Positions 47,846-57,964 of a stretch of DNA of 64,000 nucleotides are shown one piece after another (within the stretch, counting starts at the first letter, position 1; the number at the start of each line of letters is the position of its first letter). Made by a program: the position numbers and the translations under genes. Below the pieces are notes generated by a model. That model made no database searches, was not told where the DNA came from, and saw only the letters and a list, made by a program, of their open reading frames with translations. The DNA is from Arthrobacter crystallopoietes (GTDB lineage: Bacteria; Actinomycetota; Actinomycetes; Actinomycetales; Micrococcaceae). The stretch spans positions 3,348,001 to 3,412,000 of the forward strand of contig NZ_CP072014.1 in NCBI RefSeq assembly GCF_017603825.1, given 5' to 3'.

Positions 47846-50800
47846 TTATCCGCTGATATTGAGCCCGACCAACATGGCACGGTCCGGGAGTTGCAGGTGT
47901 GGTTGCTCGTTGGCCGGCGCCGGTGTTTCCGCCGGACGGACGAGGGGCAGCGTCTCCCGGCGGGAAAGATCCCATGCATTGGTGGCTTGCAGACTCATCC
48001 CGCGCGGTCCGGTCCTCCTCGTCAGTCCTTGGATTAACAGCAGCCTGGTGCCGAACAGCAAGGGCCCGGCCTTTTCCTGCGCTTCATGGAAAAATGTGCA
48101 GTCCACACAGCCCGTTCCGTCATCCACGCTGATGAACACCACACGGCGGCCTCCGCGCATCGGTGGAGTTTGGGTGGCGACCCGGATTCCTGCCACCAGG
48201 ACCTCGGTTCCGTTCCGCAGGGAAAGCAGGTCCTTGGCTGCGGTTACTTTCAGTTCTTTCAGCAGCGGCGTGTAGCTGTCCATCAGATGGGCGCTGACGT
48301 CCACGGCCAGCAGATCCAGTTCGGTGCGGACCTTTTCCAGCATCGTCGGTTCCGGCAGGCAGGTTTTGAGGTTGCTCAATTCCAGATCGCCCAGCGGAAA
48401 GGAAAGCTGGCCGTTGATGGGTTCGTAGCGGCGCGGAACCGGGCGGACCGGAGGCTTATCCAGGTGATGGACGAGATCCGCGCGGGTGGAGGTCCCCTTG
48501 CGGCCGGCCAGGTGGTTGAGTTCGTCGAAGGCTCCCAGTTTGGCCAGCCGTTTCAAGGTAGGTCTGCTGACTTTTGCCCGGGCACGCAAATCAGCCAGGG
48601 AATCATAAGGCTGCCCGGCCACAATGCGCTTCAGCTCTGCGGCGGATAACCCGTAAATACCGGCAAGACTCAAACGGATTCCAAGTTTTTCCGGTTCACC
48701 GTTGGCAGCAGGTACGCGCTCAACCCGGTACGTGTCAGCGCTGCGGTTGATATCCAGCGGCAGGATGGGAATCCCCATCCTGCGGGCTTCTGCCACCAGC
48801 AACCTGCGGGGATACATTCCCGGATCGTGTTCCCAAAGACCGGCCAGGAAAGCTTCGGGATGGTGCGCCTTCAGCCATGCCGACTGGTATGTGGGGACGG
48901 CAAAGGCCGCCCCGTGGGCTTTGCAGAACCCAAAACTGCCAAAGGCTTTCAGCGTGCTCCAGATCTTGTCAATGGTGTCCACCGAGTATCCGCGGTCCAT
49001 GGCTTGACGGCGGAAATATTCCTCCACCGTCGGCTCCGCCGCCTCGTCGCCGAGCAAGCGGCGGAACTCGTCTGCCCGGGCCAGACCGCAGCCGGTGAAA
49101 ACATCGAAGGTCCGCAATACCTGCTCATGAAAAACCGTGACGCCGTGGGTTTCCTTCAGCACGGTTTCCAGATCCGCATGAGGATAGTTTTCCGGGGCCC
49201 ATCCATGGCGTTGCTCCAGGAAAGGGCGGACCATGTCCGATTTCATCGGACCGGGCCGGAAGAGGGAGATATCTATGATCAGGTCGTTGAAATTGCGGGG
49301 GGCCATTTTGCCTATCAGTTCCCGTTGCCCCGGGGACTCGATCTGGAAACACCCCAAGGTATGGGTGCTACGGATCAGTTCAAAGGTTTTTTCATCATCG
49401 AGCGGAACAGCTTCCAAATCGATCCGACCGTCATCGGCGATATAACCGGGACCATTTCCGCCAGCGTCAACCGAATGGTTTCCGGCCGCGGTAACTGCGG
49501 CCTTTCCTGAATGGATACGGACAACTTCGTTCACGGCATAGGCCATGGAACTTTGCATCCGGACCCCGAGCACATCGAGTTTGAGCATGCCCATCGGGTC
49601 CATGTCGTGTTTGTCGAACTGGCTCATGGGCAGGCCGAGGCCACTGGGCTGGACCGGCGTCCGGTCCAGCAGGGATTCATCCCCCAAAATCACGCCACAG
49701 GGATGCATGGAAATATGCCGTGGCAGCCTGTCCAACCGCTCTGTCACATCCACCAGCAAATCCAATTGTTTGTTCTGCTCCACCTGCGCGGAAAAATCAC
49801 GAAGCTCGGGCTTCTCTTCCATCGCTTCCCGGAATTTCCGGGCGGAGAAACGCCAAAGCTGTTTGGCAATGCCGGAAATGTCTTCCTCTTCCATCCCCAG
49901 AGCCAGACCGGCATCACGGACGGCTCCGCGAGCGCGGTAGCCGTTCTGCATGCTCATTAAAGTCACCCGTCGGTCCCCGAACCGTGCGAAGATCTGCCGG
50001 TAGACGTTATGGCGTTCGGCGCTTTCCACATCTATGTCGATATCCGGCAGGGTTGAACGGTCGCGGGAGAGGAACCGTTCAAAGATCAACCCATGGGCCA
50101 GCGGGTTTACATGGCTGATGTAGAGCAAATAGTTAACCAGGCTCGATGCACCGGATCCCCTGGCCGATGCCCTGACCCCCATATCGGTGATTATCTTTGA
50201 CACCTCGGCCACGGTCAGGAAATACGAGGCGAAACCTAATCTGGTGATAATCCCCAGTTCATGGGCCAGACGGTCCCGCAGCTCATGTTCGGCTTTGCCG
50301 CTGATGCCGGGGAACCTGGCAGTAATCCCAGCTTCGCACCGTTGGATAAGTTCTGTTACCGGGTCCTGGCCGATCCCTATCACCGATGCCTCCGGTACCA
50401 CCGGGTTCTTGTAGCCCATGTCCTGGTATGGGTCCATCCGACAGCGATCGGCAACGGTTTCCGTCATCGCCAGCAGTTCTCCGGCGCCGGCCCGACCGGC
50501 ACCTGCCTCCTGCGCGATTTCCTGCGCCAAGACCTGCATCTGGGCAGAGCTTTTGAGCCAGCCTTGACCATTGGGTTGCAGATCCGGCAGCTTTGCGAGC
50601 GCGGTTAAAGCACGGACGGAGTCCAATACGTCTGCGGTAGCTGCGTCATCCACTTGGCGATATCTTGCCGCGTTTGTGAGCACAGCTGGCAATTCCAAAT
50701 CAGCGGCCAGTTTCAACATTCTTACGGCATGGGCCGTACTGAGATTGTCTCCGGGCGGACTGAGGTGGTTGACCACTTCCAGCACCAGGGAACCGGCTGG

Positions 50801-51337
50801 CATGATGCTGCGCCAACGACCCGCCAGCCGGCGGGCCTCCGCATAACGGCGGTGCCGCAATGCCTGTCCAACATCAGAATACGGGCCCAGCAGCACCGTG
50901 AGCACCGCTGGGAAACCTGCATCCGATGACTCCGGGGAACCTGCGGCGCGGTGCGCCATCTGTGCTACGCCCGCACCTGGCTCCCAGCCTTTGGCGCCGC
51001 GGCCGGAGGCTGTACCTTCATGTGCATCCGAGATCAACCGGCATAAGGCGTGATAGCCCCTCCCGTTGTTATGGCCGTGGGCCAGGACAATCACCCGGCC
51101 GGTGCTTTGCCCTTGCGAACCACGGATGGCGAGGTCCACTCCCACAATCGGATCGATCCCGGCAGCCAGACAGGCTTTGACATGTTTGACCGTTCCATAC
51201 AGTCCATCCCTGTCTGTGCAGGCCAAGGCATCAGCACCGTCGGCGACCGCCGCTGCCACCAGTTCATCCGGCCAGGACACACCGTAGTGGGCGCTGAAGG
51301 CCGATGAAACATGCAAGTGGGTAAAGCTCATGATCAT
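47846..51337 (-). CDS. dnaE2: Error-prone DNA polymerase III alpha, DnaE2/ImuC type
   Basis: A 1163-residue C-family polymerase. An amino PHP domain begins [20 protein letters not shown]; the catalytic aspartates lie in [31 protein letters not shown] and [20 protein letters not shown] are core blocks; and a carboxyl OB fold ([20 protein letters not shown]) is present. DnaE2 carries out SOS-induced translesion synthesis with ImuA' and ImuB in other actinobacteria, but those genes are not adjacent. It follows the DUF6504 gene by 61 bases. The start could be the ATG at 51337 or 51331. Confidence 0.93.
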   Translation of the reverse strand: MIMSFTHLHVSSAFSAHYGVSWPDELVAAAVADGADALACTDRDGLYGTVKHVKACLAAGIDPIVGVDLAIRGSQGQSTGRVIVLAHGHNNGRGYHALCRLISDAHEGTASGRGAKGWEPGAGVAQMAHRAAGSPESSDAGFPAVLTVLLGPYSDVGQALRHRRYAEARRLAGRWRSIMPAGSLVLEVVNHLSPPGDNLSTAHAVRMLKLAADLELPAVLTNAARYRQVDDAATADVLDSVRALTALAKLPDLQPNGQGWLKSSAQMQVLAQEIAQEAGAGRAGAGELLAMTETVADRCRMDPYQDMGYKNPVVPEASVIGIGQDPVTELIQRCEAGITARFPGISGKAEHELRDRLAHELGIITRLGFASYFLTVAEVSKIITDMGVRASARGSGASSLVNYLLYISHVNPLAHGLIFERFLSRDRSTLPDIDIDVESAERHNVYRQIFARFGDRRVTLMSMQNGYRARGAVRDAGLALGMEEEDISGIAKQLWRFSARKFREAMEEKPELRDFSAQVEQNKQLDLLVDVTERLDRLPRHISMHPCGVILGDESLLDRTPVQPSGLGLPMSQFDKHDMDPMGMLKLDVLGVRMQSSMAYAVNEVVRIHSGKAAVTAAGNHSVDAGGNGPGYIADDGRIDLEAVPLDDEKTFELIRSTHTLGCFQIESPGQRELIGKMAPRNFNDLIIDISLFRPGPMKSDMVRPFLEQRHGWAPENYPHADLETVLKETHGVTVFHEQVLRTFDVFTGCGLARADEFRRLLGDEAAEPTVEEYFRRQAMDRGYSVDTIDKIWSTLKAFGSFGFCKAHGAAFAVPTYQSAWLKAHHPEAFLAGLWEHDPGMYPRRLLVAEARRMGIPILPLDINRSADTYRVERVPAANGEPEKLGIRLSLAGIYGLSAAELKRIVAGQPYDSLADLRARAKVSRPTLKRLAKLGAFDELNHLAGRKGTSTRADLVHHLDKPPVRPVPRRYEPINGQLSFPLGDLELSNLKTCLPEPTMLEKVRTELDLLAVDVSAHLMDSYTPLLKELKVTAAKDLLSLRNGTEVLVAGIRVATQTPPMRGGRRVVFISVDDGTGCVDCTFFHEAQEKAGPLLFGTRLLLIQGLTRRTGPRGMSLQATNAWDLSRRETLPLVRPAETPAPANEQPHLQLPDRAMLVGLNISG

Positions 51338-51398
51338 CCAATGAACAGGTAAGAGAGACGGGGCAAGAAGCTTTCGCGGACAACGGGACAGGAACGTA

Positions 51399-51713
51399 TT
51401 AAGCGCTCAGGCGCTGCAGTGCCTCGTGGACCCTGATCAGCCGCCAGCGTCCGGTATCTGCCTGATGGGAAAGATCAAGCGTGCGCAGTTCCGAGCGGCT
51501 GTTCAGCCGTGCCTGGACCCGCCAGATTTCATGGTCCACAAGCCCTGCTCCCCTGCCACGTTCGGCCCGGAGCTCTTCGGCCCACCATTTTCGGCGCTCG
51601 TACCAACGCACCGGTTCCGCGGCGATATGCCAGGTCCGGTTCTGCCACCGCAATCTGATCGGCTGGCCGGCAGGAGAACAAACAACTTCTACTGATTCAC
51701 TGAAAACACCCAT
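51399..51713 (-). CDS. DUF6504-type small protein of the mutagenesis unit
   Basis: A 104-residue basic, Trp- and Arg-rich protein: IRLRWQNRTWHIAAEPVRWYERRKWW then VDHEIWRVQARL. It resembles DUF6504 proteins that occur next to actinobacterial DNA polymerase Y or dnaE2 genes. No catalytic motif is visible; the aromatic and basic content would suit nucleic-acid or polymerase contact, but that is inference. It is first in the unit, before dnaE2, and its promoter region carries a LexA-like box. Confidence 0.75.
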   Translation of the reverse strand: MGVFSESVEVVCSPAGQPIRLRWQNRTWHIAAEPVRWYERRKWWAEELRAERGRGAGLVDHEIWRVQARLNSRSELRTLDLSHQADTGRWRLIRVHEALQRLSA

Positions 51714-51800
51714 GTTCCAGTCCCCTTTCTTCTGGAAATACGGGCCAACATTTCAAGGCATGCTCCTGCCGACACGCCGATCGAAATGGTTGACCTCATC

Positions 51801-51828
51801 ATTCTATTCGAATACGTGTTCGATTCAA
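51801..51828 (-). promoter_or_regulatory. SOS promoter: LexA-like box between -35 and -10
   Basis: Reading the minus strand: TTGAAT (-35, 51823-51828), a 16-base spacer, TAGAAT (-10, 51801-51806). The spacer together with its flanks reads as TCGAAC-ACGT-ATTCGA, one base from the actinobacterial LexA consensus TCGAAC-N4-GTTCGA (box 51808-51823). LexA bound here would block RNA polymerase. It lies 95 bases before the DUF6504 start. Confidence 0.7.
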
Positions 51829-51930
51829 AGATGAGCTTATAAACCACCACCGACAAAATGTCCGGGCACTCCAAGATTTATCCAATAACCGAGGCTCACA
51901 GTTATCTCAGCGCATCCCGCGCTACCAGTA

Positions 51931-51965
51931 ACACCTAGAAGTAAAGGTGTCCGAGGGGGACACCT
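51931..51965 (+). promoter_or_regulatory. Competing hairpins just before the FG-GAP gene start
   Basis: ACACCT (51931-51936), AGGTGTCC (51945-51952) and GGACACCT (51958-51965) occur in order. The middle arm can pair with either the first (6 bp) or third (8 bp, 5-base loop). The 8-bp hairpin ends 3 bases before the Shine-Dalgarno AAGGAG at 51969-51974. The ATG follows 6 bases after it. The structure may control translation or be an operator. Confidence 0.45.
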
Positions 51966-51980
51966 CACAAGGAGCCCAGC

Positions 51981-54173
51981 ATGTCACTCGCACCAAGGGC
52001 AGAATTACAACCTAGCCCGACCCGGAAACGCATTGTCACTTCCCTGACGGCTGCCGCCATGCTTGCGGCCGCCTTCACCCCGCTTGCCGCGATACCGGCG
52101 CATGCCGAACTCGCGGGAAGGGGCGACGTGGACCCGCAGCACGGATACCCCACCTGGTACTCCGACGGAACCGTCAAACTCAAGTACTGCTACACGGCGG
52201 AAGACGGTTGCGTCTCCCCCCAGCCGAACGCAGGCCCCGCTTCCTACCCTGACAACTTCCCGGATGAAGCCTTCTGGTTCCATGCGGAGGCCGCCAACGG
52301 AAACCTCGGCCTGTACGAAGCCGCTCTCGAGGGTGCGCATGCCAATGACGCCGTCGTCCCTGGGGAACAAATCGGCTTTGCCCGGCTACGGTTCCGCCTC
52401 AATAACCTCGTTGCAGGCCAGCAATACACCATCACCCACCCCTACGGCGTCCACACCTTTGAAGCGGTTGCTGAGAGGGACGGCACCGGCGGCATCAACG
52501 AAACCATCGACAGCGGTGTCTGTGAGCCCTCCGCCGGAAACCCGTGTAACTGGGATGCGGTCGGTGACGCCTTCCTGGGCCAGTATCAGCTAGGTACTAC
52601 CGCGACCTTCCTCCGCCAAGTCAATGCACCTGCGGGACGGCTTGGAGATCCCGCCGTTTTTACGGCAGTTACAGGCGCACCATCCGGCAACAACTCCGTG
52701 ACCGTGACAGGGCCCAATGCCGGAGGCCCGGGCGTCAACACACTCACCGTTGACACCTTCGCCATCCAAGGCGTGCTTTCCGATGAAGTCGACGGAGCAC
52801 CTAGCACCCCTGACCTGGCAGCCGCCAGTGATAGCGGCCGGTCCGCCACGGACAACACCACCAATGTCGCCACACCGACGTTTTCGGGCAGCCTCGCCGC
52901 CGGAACCAGTAGCACCGTGGATCTGATTGTCGACGGCGCTGCCACACCGGCTGCTTCCGCTGCCAGCACCGGCAGCAGCTACAGCCTCGCGCTGGCCACC
53001 CCGTTGAGCGACGGCGTCCACCGGGTCCAGGCACGTATTGCCAACCCGGCATTCGCCACAGATCCGACAGCCCCGGAGTTCCTTACGTCGACCCCAGTCG
53101 CCATCACGGTAGACACCGTTGCGCCAACGGCCACCATCGCCGCCCCGACGCCGTCCAATCCCACAGCGGATAGGACACCTACGTTCAATTTCGGCAGCAA
53201 TGAGGCCAACAGCAGCTATGACTGCCAGCTGATGCCGTCCAACTCGGCCTGGGAGCCTAACTGCGCTTCAGGCAAGACGTACGATGACCAAGTCAACGGG
53301 GTATACACCTTCAAGGTCCGCGCCGTTGACCGTGCCGGCAACGTCGGCACGCCCGCAGTTCACGGCTGGGGAATCAACACCACGGCGGGACCGCTGGGAA
53401 CAGGCGTTCAGAAGGACATGAACGGTGACCGGAACGCGGATTACATCGGCCGCACCAGCGATGGTCAGCTCTGGCTCTATAACGGCACAAGTAACGGGAC
53501 CCTGGCTCCGCGGATCAACATTGGAAGCAGCGGCTGGAACGTCATGACTTCGCTGCTGATGCCCGGTGACTTCAATGGCGATACCAGGGCGGATCTGATT
53601 ACAACCGATACCTCCGGCAGGCTCTGGCTGTATGCCGGTGCAGGTAACGGCCGGCTTTCGGGCCGCACGCTGATCGGTGCAAGTGGCTGGAACTCGATGT
53701 CGCAGCTCGTCGTTCCGGGCGACTTCAATGGTGACACCACTCCTGATCTGCTCGCCCGTGACAGTGCCGGCAAGCTGTGGCTCTACCCGAACAACGGCAA
53801 CGGTGGCTTCGATACCAAGTCTGTGGCCGGGGCCAGCGGCTGGAACGCCATGACCGATCTCGTCGGCGTTGGAACCTTCGATGCAGGCTCCACGAACGAC
53901 ATGATCGCACGGGACAGCAACGGCAGGCTCTACCTGTACCCAGGCAACGGAACCGGTGGCTTCAGCGCACGCTCGATGATCGGCTCAAGCGGCTGGAACT
54001 CCATGACCTCGTTGGTCGGGCCAGGCGCGTTCGATGCCGGGAACACCAACAATGATGTGATTGCCCGCCATACCGACGGCAGGCTCTGGCTCTACCCGGG
54101 CAACGGCAGTGGTTTGAGCCCCCGTGTACAGATCGGAACTGGCTTCAACATCTTCACCATGATCGCCGAGTAA
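51981..54173 (+). CDS. Secreted protein with Ig-like region and carboxyl FG-GAP/VCBS-type repeats
   Basis: A 730-residue exported protein. A Sec signal peptide ends near AHA at residues 40-42. Residues 45-270 are a Cys- and Asn-rich domain I do not recognise (VKLKYCYTAEDGCVSP, DSGVCEPSAGNPCNWD). Residues 280-470 look like bacterial Ig-type modules (TVAPTATIAAPTPSNPTADR, FKVRAVDRAGN). Residues 473-730 contain five units of about 48-51 residues with DFNGDxxxDLxxRDxxGxLWLY, then GSSGWNxM. No membrane anchor or sortase motif is seen, so it is likely secreted or wall-associated. Confidence 0.85.
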   Translation: MSLAPRAELQPSPTRKRIVTSLTAAAMLAAAFTPLAAIPAHAELAGRGDVDPQHGYPTWYSDGTVKLKYCYTAEDGCVSPQPNAGPASYPDNFPDEAFWFHAEAANGNLGLYEAALEGAHANDAVVPGEQIGFARLRFRLNNLVAGQQYTITHPYGVHTFEAVAERDGTGGINETIDSGVCEPSAGNPCNWDAVGDAFLGQYQLGTTATFLRQVNAPAGRLGDPAVFTAVTGAPSGNNSVTVTGPNAGGPGVNTLTVDTFAIQGVLSDEVDGAPSTPDLAAASDSGRSATDNTTNVATPTFSGSLAAGTSSTVDLIVDGAATPAASAASTGSSYSLALATPLSDGVHRVQARIANPAFATDPTAPEFLTSTPVAITVDTVAPTATIAAPTPSNPTADRTPTFNFGSNEANSSYDCQLMPSNSAWEPNCASGKTYDDQVNGVYTFKVRAVDRAGNVGTPAVHGWGINTTAGPLGTGVQKDMNGDRNADYIGRTSDGQLWLYNGTSNGTLAPRINIGSSGWNVMTSLLMPGDFNGDTRADLITTDTSGRLWLYAGAGNGRLSGRTLIGASGWNSMSQLVVPGDFNGDTTPDLLARDSAGKLWLYPNNGNGGFDTKSVAGASGWNAMTDLVGVGTFDAGSTNDMIARDSNGRLYLYPGNGTGGFSARSMIGSSGWNSMTSLVGPGAFDAGNTNNDVIARHTDGRLWLYPGNGSGLSPRVQIGTGFNIFTMIAE

Positions 54174-54201
54174 CCAGAGACAGGAGTAACCCAAGGACAA
54201 G

Positions 54202-54254
54202 AGCCCGGCCGGGTTCCGAGCACCGCAGCAGCGGTTGCCGGATCCGGCCGGGCT
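54202..54254 (+). terminator. Terminator after the FG-GAP gene
   Basis: AGCCCGGCCGG (54202-54212) and CCGGCCGGGCT (54244-54254) pair perfectly over 11 bp, with a 31-base structured loop, and TCTT follows. Confidence 0.6.
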
Positions 54255-54291
54255 TCTTGCCGTCCGCCTCCCACCCGGAGACCATTGAGGC

Positions 54292-54735
54292 ATGAGACCT
54301 CACGTCACGGCCCTGACCCTCGGAGTGCGGGACGTTGCCGCTGCCCGCCGCTTCTACATCGACGGCCTGGGCTGGGAACCGCTGTTCGAGCAAGAAGGCG
54401 AAATCTTCTTCGTCCAGATTGCCCACGGCCAGATGCTGGGGCTCTGGAACGTGGTGAGCATGCGCAGCGAATACGGAGACGTCGGCCATAACGACGGCGC
54501 ACCGGCCATCCCGGTCTCGCTGGGCCAGAACGTCGCCAGTCCCGGCGACGTGGATGATCTGATCGCAGAGGCGCTCGCCGCCGGCGCCACCCTTGTTTCC
54601 GCGGCACGCAGCCAGCCGTGGGGCGGTTACAGCGGCTGCTTCGCCGATCCTGACGGCTACCGCTGGGACATCGTCTACAACCCCGGATTCAGGATCGACG
54701 ACGACGGCGCCGTCCACTTGGGTGCCGCCGGTTAA
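54292..54735 (+). CDS. VOC (glyoxalase-fold) family protein
   Basis: A 147-residue protein. VTALTLGVRDVAAARRFYIDGLGWEP is the first VOC repeat and GGYSGCFADPDGYRWDIVYNPGF the last, with metal-ligand-like positions retained. These proteins include glyoxalases, dioxygenases and antibiotic-resistance proteins; substrate is unknown. Its TAA interlocks with the SRAP gene stop codon across TTAA at 54732-54735. Confidence 0.85.
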   Translation: MRPHVTALTLGVRDVAAARRFYIDGLGWEPLFEQEGEIFFVQIAHGQMLGLWNVVSMRSEYGDVGHNDGAPAIPVSLGQNVASPGDVDDLIAEALAAGATLVSAARSQPWGGYSGCFADPDGYRWDIVYNPGFRIDDDGAVHLGAAG

Positions 54736-55487
54736 CCATCCAGCAGCGAGGGTTGCGGGAGGATCAGTTCCGGCGAGTTGTTGCGGACGTTGCCCACAGC
54801 GGAACCTACCGGTTCCAATGTCCAGTCAGCGGCGGCGTCGTACGCCCTGTTCCGGAGCATATCCAGCAGCTGCGTCCCGTCCCTGACGGTGGGGTCCAGC
54901 CACGCGTTCATGGTGTCCGTGTCCATCGGCACCGGGTACCTGTCATGCAGCCCTGCCAGTTCCTGCAGGACCGGTGAGCCGCTATCCGCCGGCGGCGACG
55001 GCGCGGTCAGCACGGTCGTGGAGAGCAGCCAAGCGTCCCCTGCACCTGGTGCCTTGGACGGGTCCTTCCACCAGCCGTACAGTCCGGCGAAGAAAATCGG
55101 CGCATGGTCCCCGCGGTGCACGAAGTAGGGCTGCTTGGTCTTGGCGCCGAACTTCTTCCACTCGTAGTAGCCGTCCACCGGGACCGCGCAGCGGCGGGTA
55201 TGGACAGAGTCCTGGAAGGTCGGCTTCTCCGCGGCGGATTCAATCCGGGCATTGAAGGAACGCGTCCCGACGGAGATCTCCTTGGCCCAGCGCGGTACCA
55301 GGCCCCAGCGGGCGATGTGCAGCTGGCGGCGGACGGCGCCGTCGATCAGCCGCTCCAGAACGATCGGCACGTCATCCGTGGGCGCAACGTTGTAGGACTC
55401 CTTCAGGGCGAAGTCCCTCGGAGCTTCGGCGCCGCATTCCGACACCAGGTCACCGACGGCCCTTGCCATGACGTATCGTCCGCACAT
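54732..55487 (-). CDS. SRAP-domain protein (SOS response-associated peptidase, YedK/HMCES type)
   Basis: A 251-residue protein with the catalytic Cys2 in MCGRYVMARA, FNARIESAAEKPTF, RRCAVPVDGYYEWKKFG and the late LHDRYPVPMD. SRAP proteins crosslink covalently to abasic sites in single-stranded DNA and protect them. The initiator Met must be removed to expose Cys2. It lies about 3 kb from the dnaE2 unit but is not in its operon, and I see no LexA-like box upstream. Confidence 0.93.
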   Translation of the reverse strand: MCGRYVMARAVGDLVSECGAEAPRDFALKESYNVAPTDDVPIVLERLIDGAVRRQLHIARWGLVPRWAKEISVGTRSFNARIESAAEKPTFQDSVHTRRCAVPVDGYYEWKKFGAKTKQPYFVHRGDHAPIFFAGLYGWWKDPSKAPGAGDAWLLSTTVLTAPSPPADSGSPVLQELAGLHDRYPVPMDTDTMNAWLDPTVRDGTQLLDMLRNRAYDAAADWTLEPVGSAVGNVRNNSPELILPQPSLLDG

Positions 55488-55581
55488 ATCTCCAGTCTGC
55501 CATTGTGCGCACGGGCGGCGGGAATGTTTGCGGCACCGCCGCCGTTTGCACCTTTAAATCCAGTTCTGCGAAGGAGTCACC

Positions 55582-55839
55582 TTGGAATACACCCCGGAAG
55601 CCGGCACCATCACCATGTTCTCCACGTCCTGGTGCGGCTACTGCCGCCGACTGAAGACACAGCTGGATGCGAAGGGCATCGGCTACACGGAGATCAACAT
55701 CGAAAACGTACCCGGCACCGCGGAGCTGGTGGAACAAATCAACGAAGGCAACCAGACGGTGCCGACCGTGCTCTTTCCGGATGGCAGCAGCGCAACCAAT
55801 CCCTCGCTCGCCGAGGTGCAGGAACGTCTCGCGGCCTGA
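55582..55839 (+). CDS. mrx1: Mycoredoxin (Mrx1-like glutaredoxin)
   Basis: An 85-residue glutaredoxin-fold protein with the active site STSWCGYCRRLK and the cis-Pro/Gly segment TVPTVLFPDGS. Sequence and size match mycobacterial Mrx1 (Rv3198A), which reduces mycothiol-mixed disulfides on proteins. The start is TTG with GAAGGAG 6 bases upstream. It sits about 240 bases before mscR, so mycothiol functions cluster here. Confidence 0.88.
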   Translation: MEYTPEAGTITMFSTSWCGYCRRLKTQLDAKGIGYTEINIENVPGTAELVEQINEGNQTVPTVLFPDGSSATNPSLAEVQERLAA

Positions 55840-56081
55840 CCCGCACACTTTCCGCAAACCGCGCTGGAGCGCAGATGACGCTCCGGCGCGGTTTGTTACT
55901 TAAAACTGCCTGCTACGAAGACCTCGTTCCGATCGGCCCTGGGCGTGAAAGGTAGACAGCGGCCGCAGTTTCCATAACAATCGTTTTGGTAATTGTGATC
56001 GGCCCTACATGGCTGCCTAAGATGATGGTGATACGGCCGACCGGCCGACCTGATGACTCCGCGGAAAGGAACGACCCAGGC

Positions 56082-57170
56082 ATGGTTCATAAAGTTCGGG
56101 CAGTAATTGCCAAAGAAAAGAATGCCCCGGTATCCATCGAAACCATTCTGGTACCGGATCCGGGTCCGGGGGAAGCGCTGGTGGACATCCTCACCTGCGG
56201 CGTCTGCCATACGGACCTGCACTACAAGCAGGGCGGCATCAACGATGACTTCCCGTTCCTGCTCGGACACGAAGCCACCGGCGTGGTCAGCGCCATCGGC
56301 CCCGATGTCACCGATCTTGTACCGGGTGACCGTGTCATCCTCAACTGGCGGGCCGTGTGCGGCGAGTGCCGGGCGTGCAAGCGCGGCGAAGCGCAGTACT
56401 GCTTCAACACCCACAACGCTACCCAGAAGATGACTCTGGAAGACGGCACCGAGCTGTCCCCTGCCCTGGGTATCGGTGCCTTCGCCGAGAAGACACTGGT
56501 CGCCGCGGGCCAGTGCACCAAGGTGGACGACGACGTTGACCCCGCCGCCGTGGGCCTGCTCGGCTGCGGCGTCATGGCCGGCATCGGCGCGGCGATCAAC
56601 ACCGGCGAGGTCAAGCGCGGCGAGTCCGTGGCCGTAATCGGTTGCGGCGGCGTGGGCATCGCAGCCATCGCGGGCGCCAAGCTGGCGGGCGCGACGACCA
56701 TCATCGCCGTCGACATCGACGACAACAAGGTGGAACTGGCCAAGTCCCTGGGCGCTACGCATGGCGTCAACTCGAAGGAGCAGGATCCGGTCGAGGCGAT
56801 CCAGGCCCTCACCGGAGGCAATGGCGCCGACGTCGTTATTGAAGCTGTTGGCCGCCCTGAGACCTACAAGCAGGCGTTCTACGCCCGCGATCTGGCCGGC
56901 CGCGTGGTGCTGGTCGGCGTTCCTACGCCGGACATGAAGATCGAGTTGCCGCTGCTCGACGTCTTCGGCCGCGGCGGCTCGCTGAAGTCCTCCTGGTACG
57001 GCGACTGCCTGCCCAGCCGCGACTTCCCGATGCTGGTCAGCCATTACAAGCAGGGCAACCTGGATCTCGATGCCTTCGTCACCGAGCGCATCGGCCTGGA
57101 CCAGGTGGAGGAAGCCTTCGAGAAGATGCACGAGGGCAAGGTGCTGCGTTCGGTGGTCGAGGTCGCATGA
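56082..57170 (+). CDS. mscR: S-(hydroxymethyl)mycothiol dehydrogenase / S-nitrosomycothiol reductase
   Basis: A 362-residue zinc-dependent MDR alcohol dehydrogenase. Catalytic zinc region: [10 protein letters not shown] and LGHEATG; structural zinc: [18 protein letters not shown] loop: [14 protein letters not shown]. It oxidises the mycothiol-formaldehyde adduct and reduces S-nitrosomycothiol. The start is the ATG at 56082 with AAAGGA 12 bases before it. It overlaps the MBL hydrolase gene by ATGA. Mycobacteria have the same pair (Rv2259-Rv2260). Confidence 0.93.
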   Translation: MVHKVRAVIAKEKNAPVSIETILVPDPGPGEALVDILTCGVCHTDLHYKQGGINDDFPFLLGHEATGVVSAIGPDVTDLVPGDRVILNWRAVCGECRACKRGEAQYCFNTHNATQKMTLEDGTELSPALGIGAFAEKTLVAAGQCTKVDDDVDPAAVGLLGCGVMAGIGAAINTGEVKRGESVAVIGCGGVGIAAIAGAKLAGATTIIAVDIDDNKVELAKSLGATHGVNSKEQDPVEAIQALTGGNGADVVIEAVGRPETYKQAFYARDLAGRVVLVGVPTPDMKIELPLLDVFGRGGSLKSSWYGDCLPSRDFPMLVSHYKQGNLDLDAFVTERIGLDQVEEAFEKMHEGKVLRSVVEVA

Positions 57171-57796
57171 GCGTGAAGATCGAAAACCTCGTCACTTCCG
57201 GGACCTTTTCGCTGGACGGCGGCACCTGGGACGTCGACAACAACGTGTGGATCGTCGGCAATGCCGAAGAAGCCATCATCATTGATCCGGCGCACAATCC
57301 GGAAGCTGTGGCCCAGGCTGTGGAAGGCCGGACGGTCAAGGCCATCCTGCTGACCCACGGGCATGACGACCACATCCGTGCCGTCGGCGAAGTGCGGGAC
57401 CTGGTGAAGGCACCGGTATACCTGCATGCAGCCGACCGCATGCTGTGGGACGCCATCTTCCCCGACTCCGCACCGGACCATGAGATCAATGATGGCGATA
57501 CCTTCCAGGTAGCCGGGGCGGAACTGCGAGCGCTGCATACTCCTGGCCACTCCCCCGGATCCGTCTGCTTCCACCTGGAGTCGGAGAACGTGCTGTTCAG
57601 CGGCGACACCATGTTCAACGGCGGCCCCGGCGCAACCGGACGAAGCTACTCCAGCTTCGAGACCATCATCGATTCCATCAAGTCGCGGCTGCTGACGCTG
57701 CCGGCGGAAACGAAGGTGAACACCGGACACGGCGATTCAACCAGCATCGGCGCCGAGGCACCGCAGCTGGACGAGTGGATCGCCCGCGGCCACTGA
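57167..57796 (+). CDS. MBL-fold metallo-hydrolase linked to mscR
   Basis: A 209-residue metallo-beta-lactamase-fold hydrolase with the metal motif [14 protein letters not shown] and later GHSPGSVCF and SGDTMF. Its partner and overlap with mscR suggest it hydrolyses the formyl-mycothiol product of MscR to formate and free mycothiol, by analogy with S-formylglutathione hydrolase; that is an inference. It ends at a strong terminator. Confidence 0.9.
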   Translation: MSVKIENLVTSGTFSLDGGTWDVDNNVWIVGNAEEAIIIDPAHNPEAVAQAVEGRTVKAILLTHGHDDHIRAVGEVRDLVKAPVYLHAADRMLWDAIFPDSAPDHEINDGDTFQVAGAELRALHTPGHSPGSVCFHLESENVLFSGDTMFNGGPGATGRSYSSFETIIDSIKSRLLTLPAETKVNTGHGDSTSIGAEAPQLDEWIARGH

Positions 57797-57814
57797 CAAC
57801 TGCGGGGAAAGCTG

Positions 57815-57855
57815 CCCGGGGTGCCTGCGAGGAAACTCGCAGGTGCTCCGGGTTT
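57815..57855 (+). terminator. Strong intrinsic terminator with GAAA tetraloop
   Basis: Left arm 57815-57831 and right arm 57836-57852 pair over 17 positions (three G-U) around a GAAA loop (57832-57835). TTTGCTGTT follows. It ends the mscR-hydrolase transcript. Confidence 0.8.
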
Positions 57856-57964
57856 GCTGTTCCCTGCCGGTCATAGCCCGGGCTGTGTGCCGTACAACTG
57901 CTGGGTGGGCGTGTCCGGAACTTCCTGCTCCCAAGGCAGGCAGCCGTCGTCGTCCGTTTGTGGA

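Noticed and set aside
51689-51874. A 61-codon minus-strand frame in the dnaE2 leader
   Set aside because: It spans the proposed -35, LexA box and -10 and overlaps the DUF6504 start; no homology.
53400-54173. Tandem DNA repeats resembling a repeat array
   Set aside because: They encode the FG-GAP protein units in frame, with diverged sequence and no spacers, so this is not a CRISPR array.
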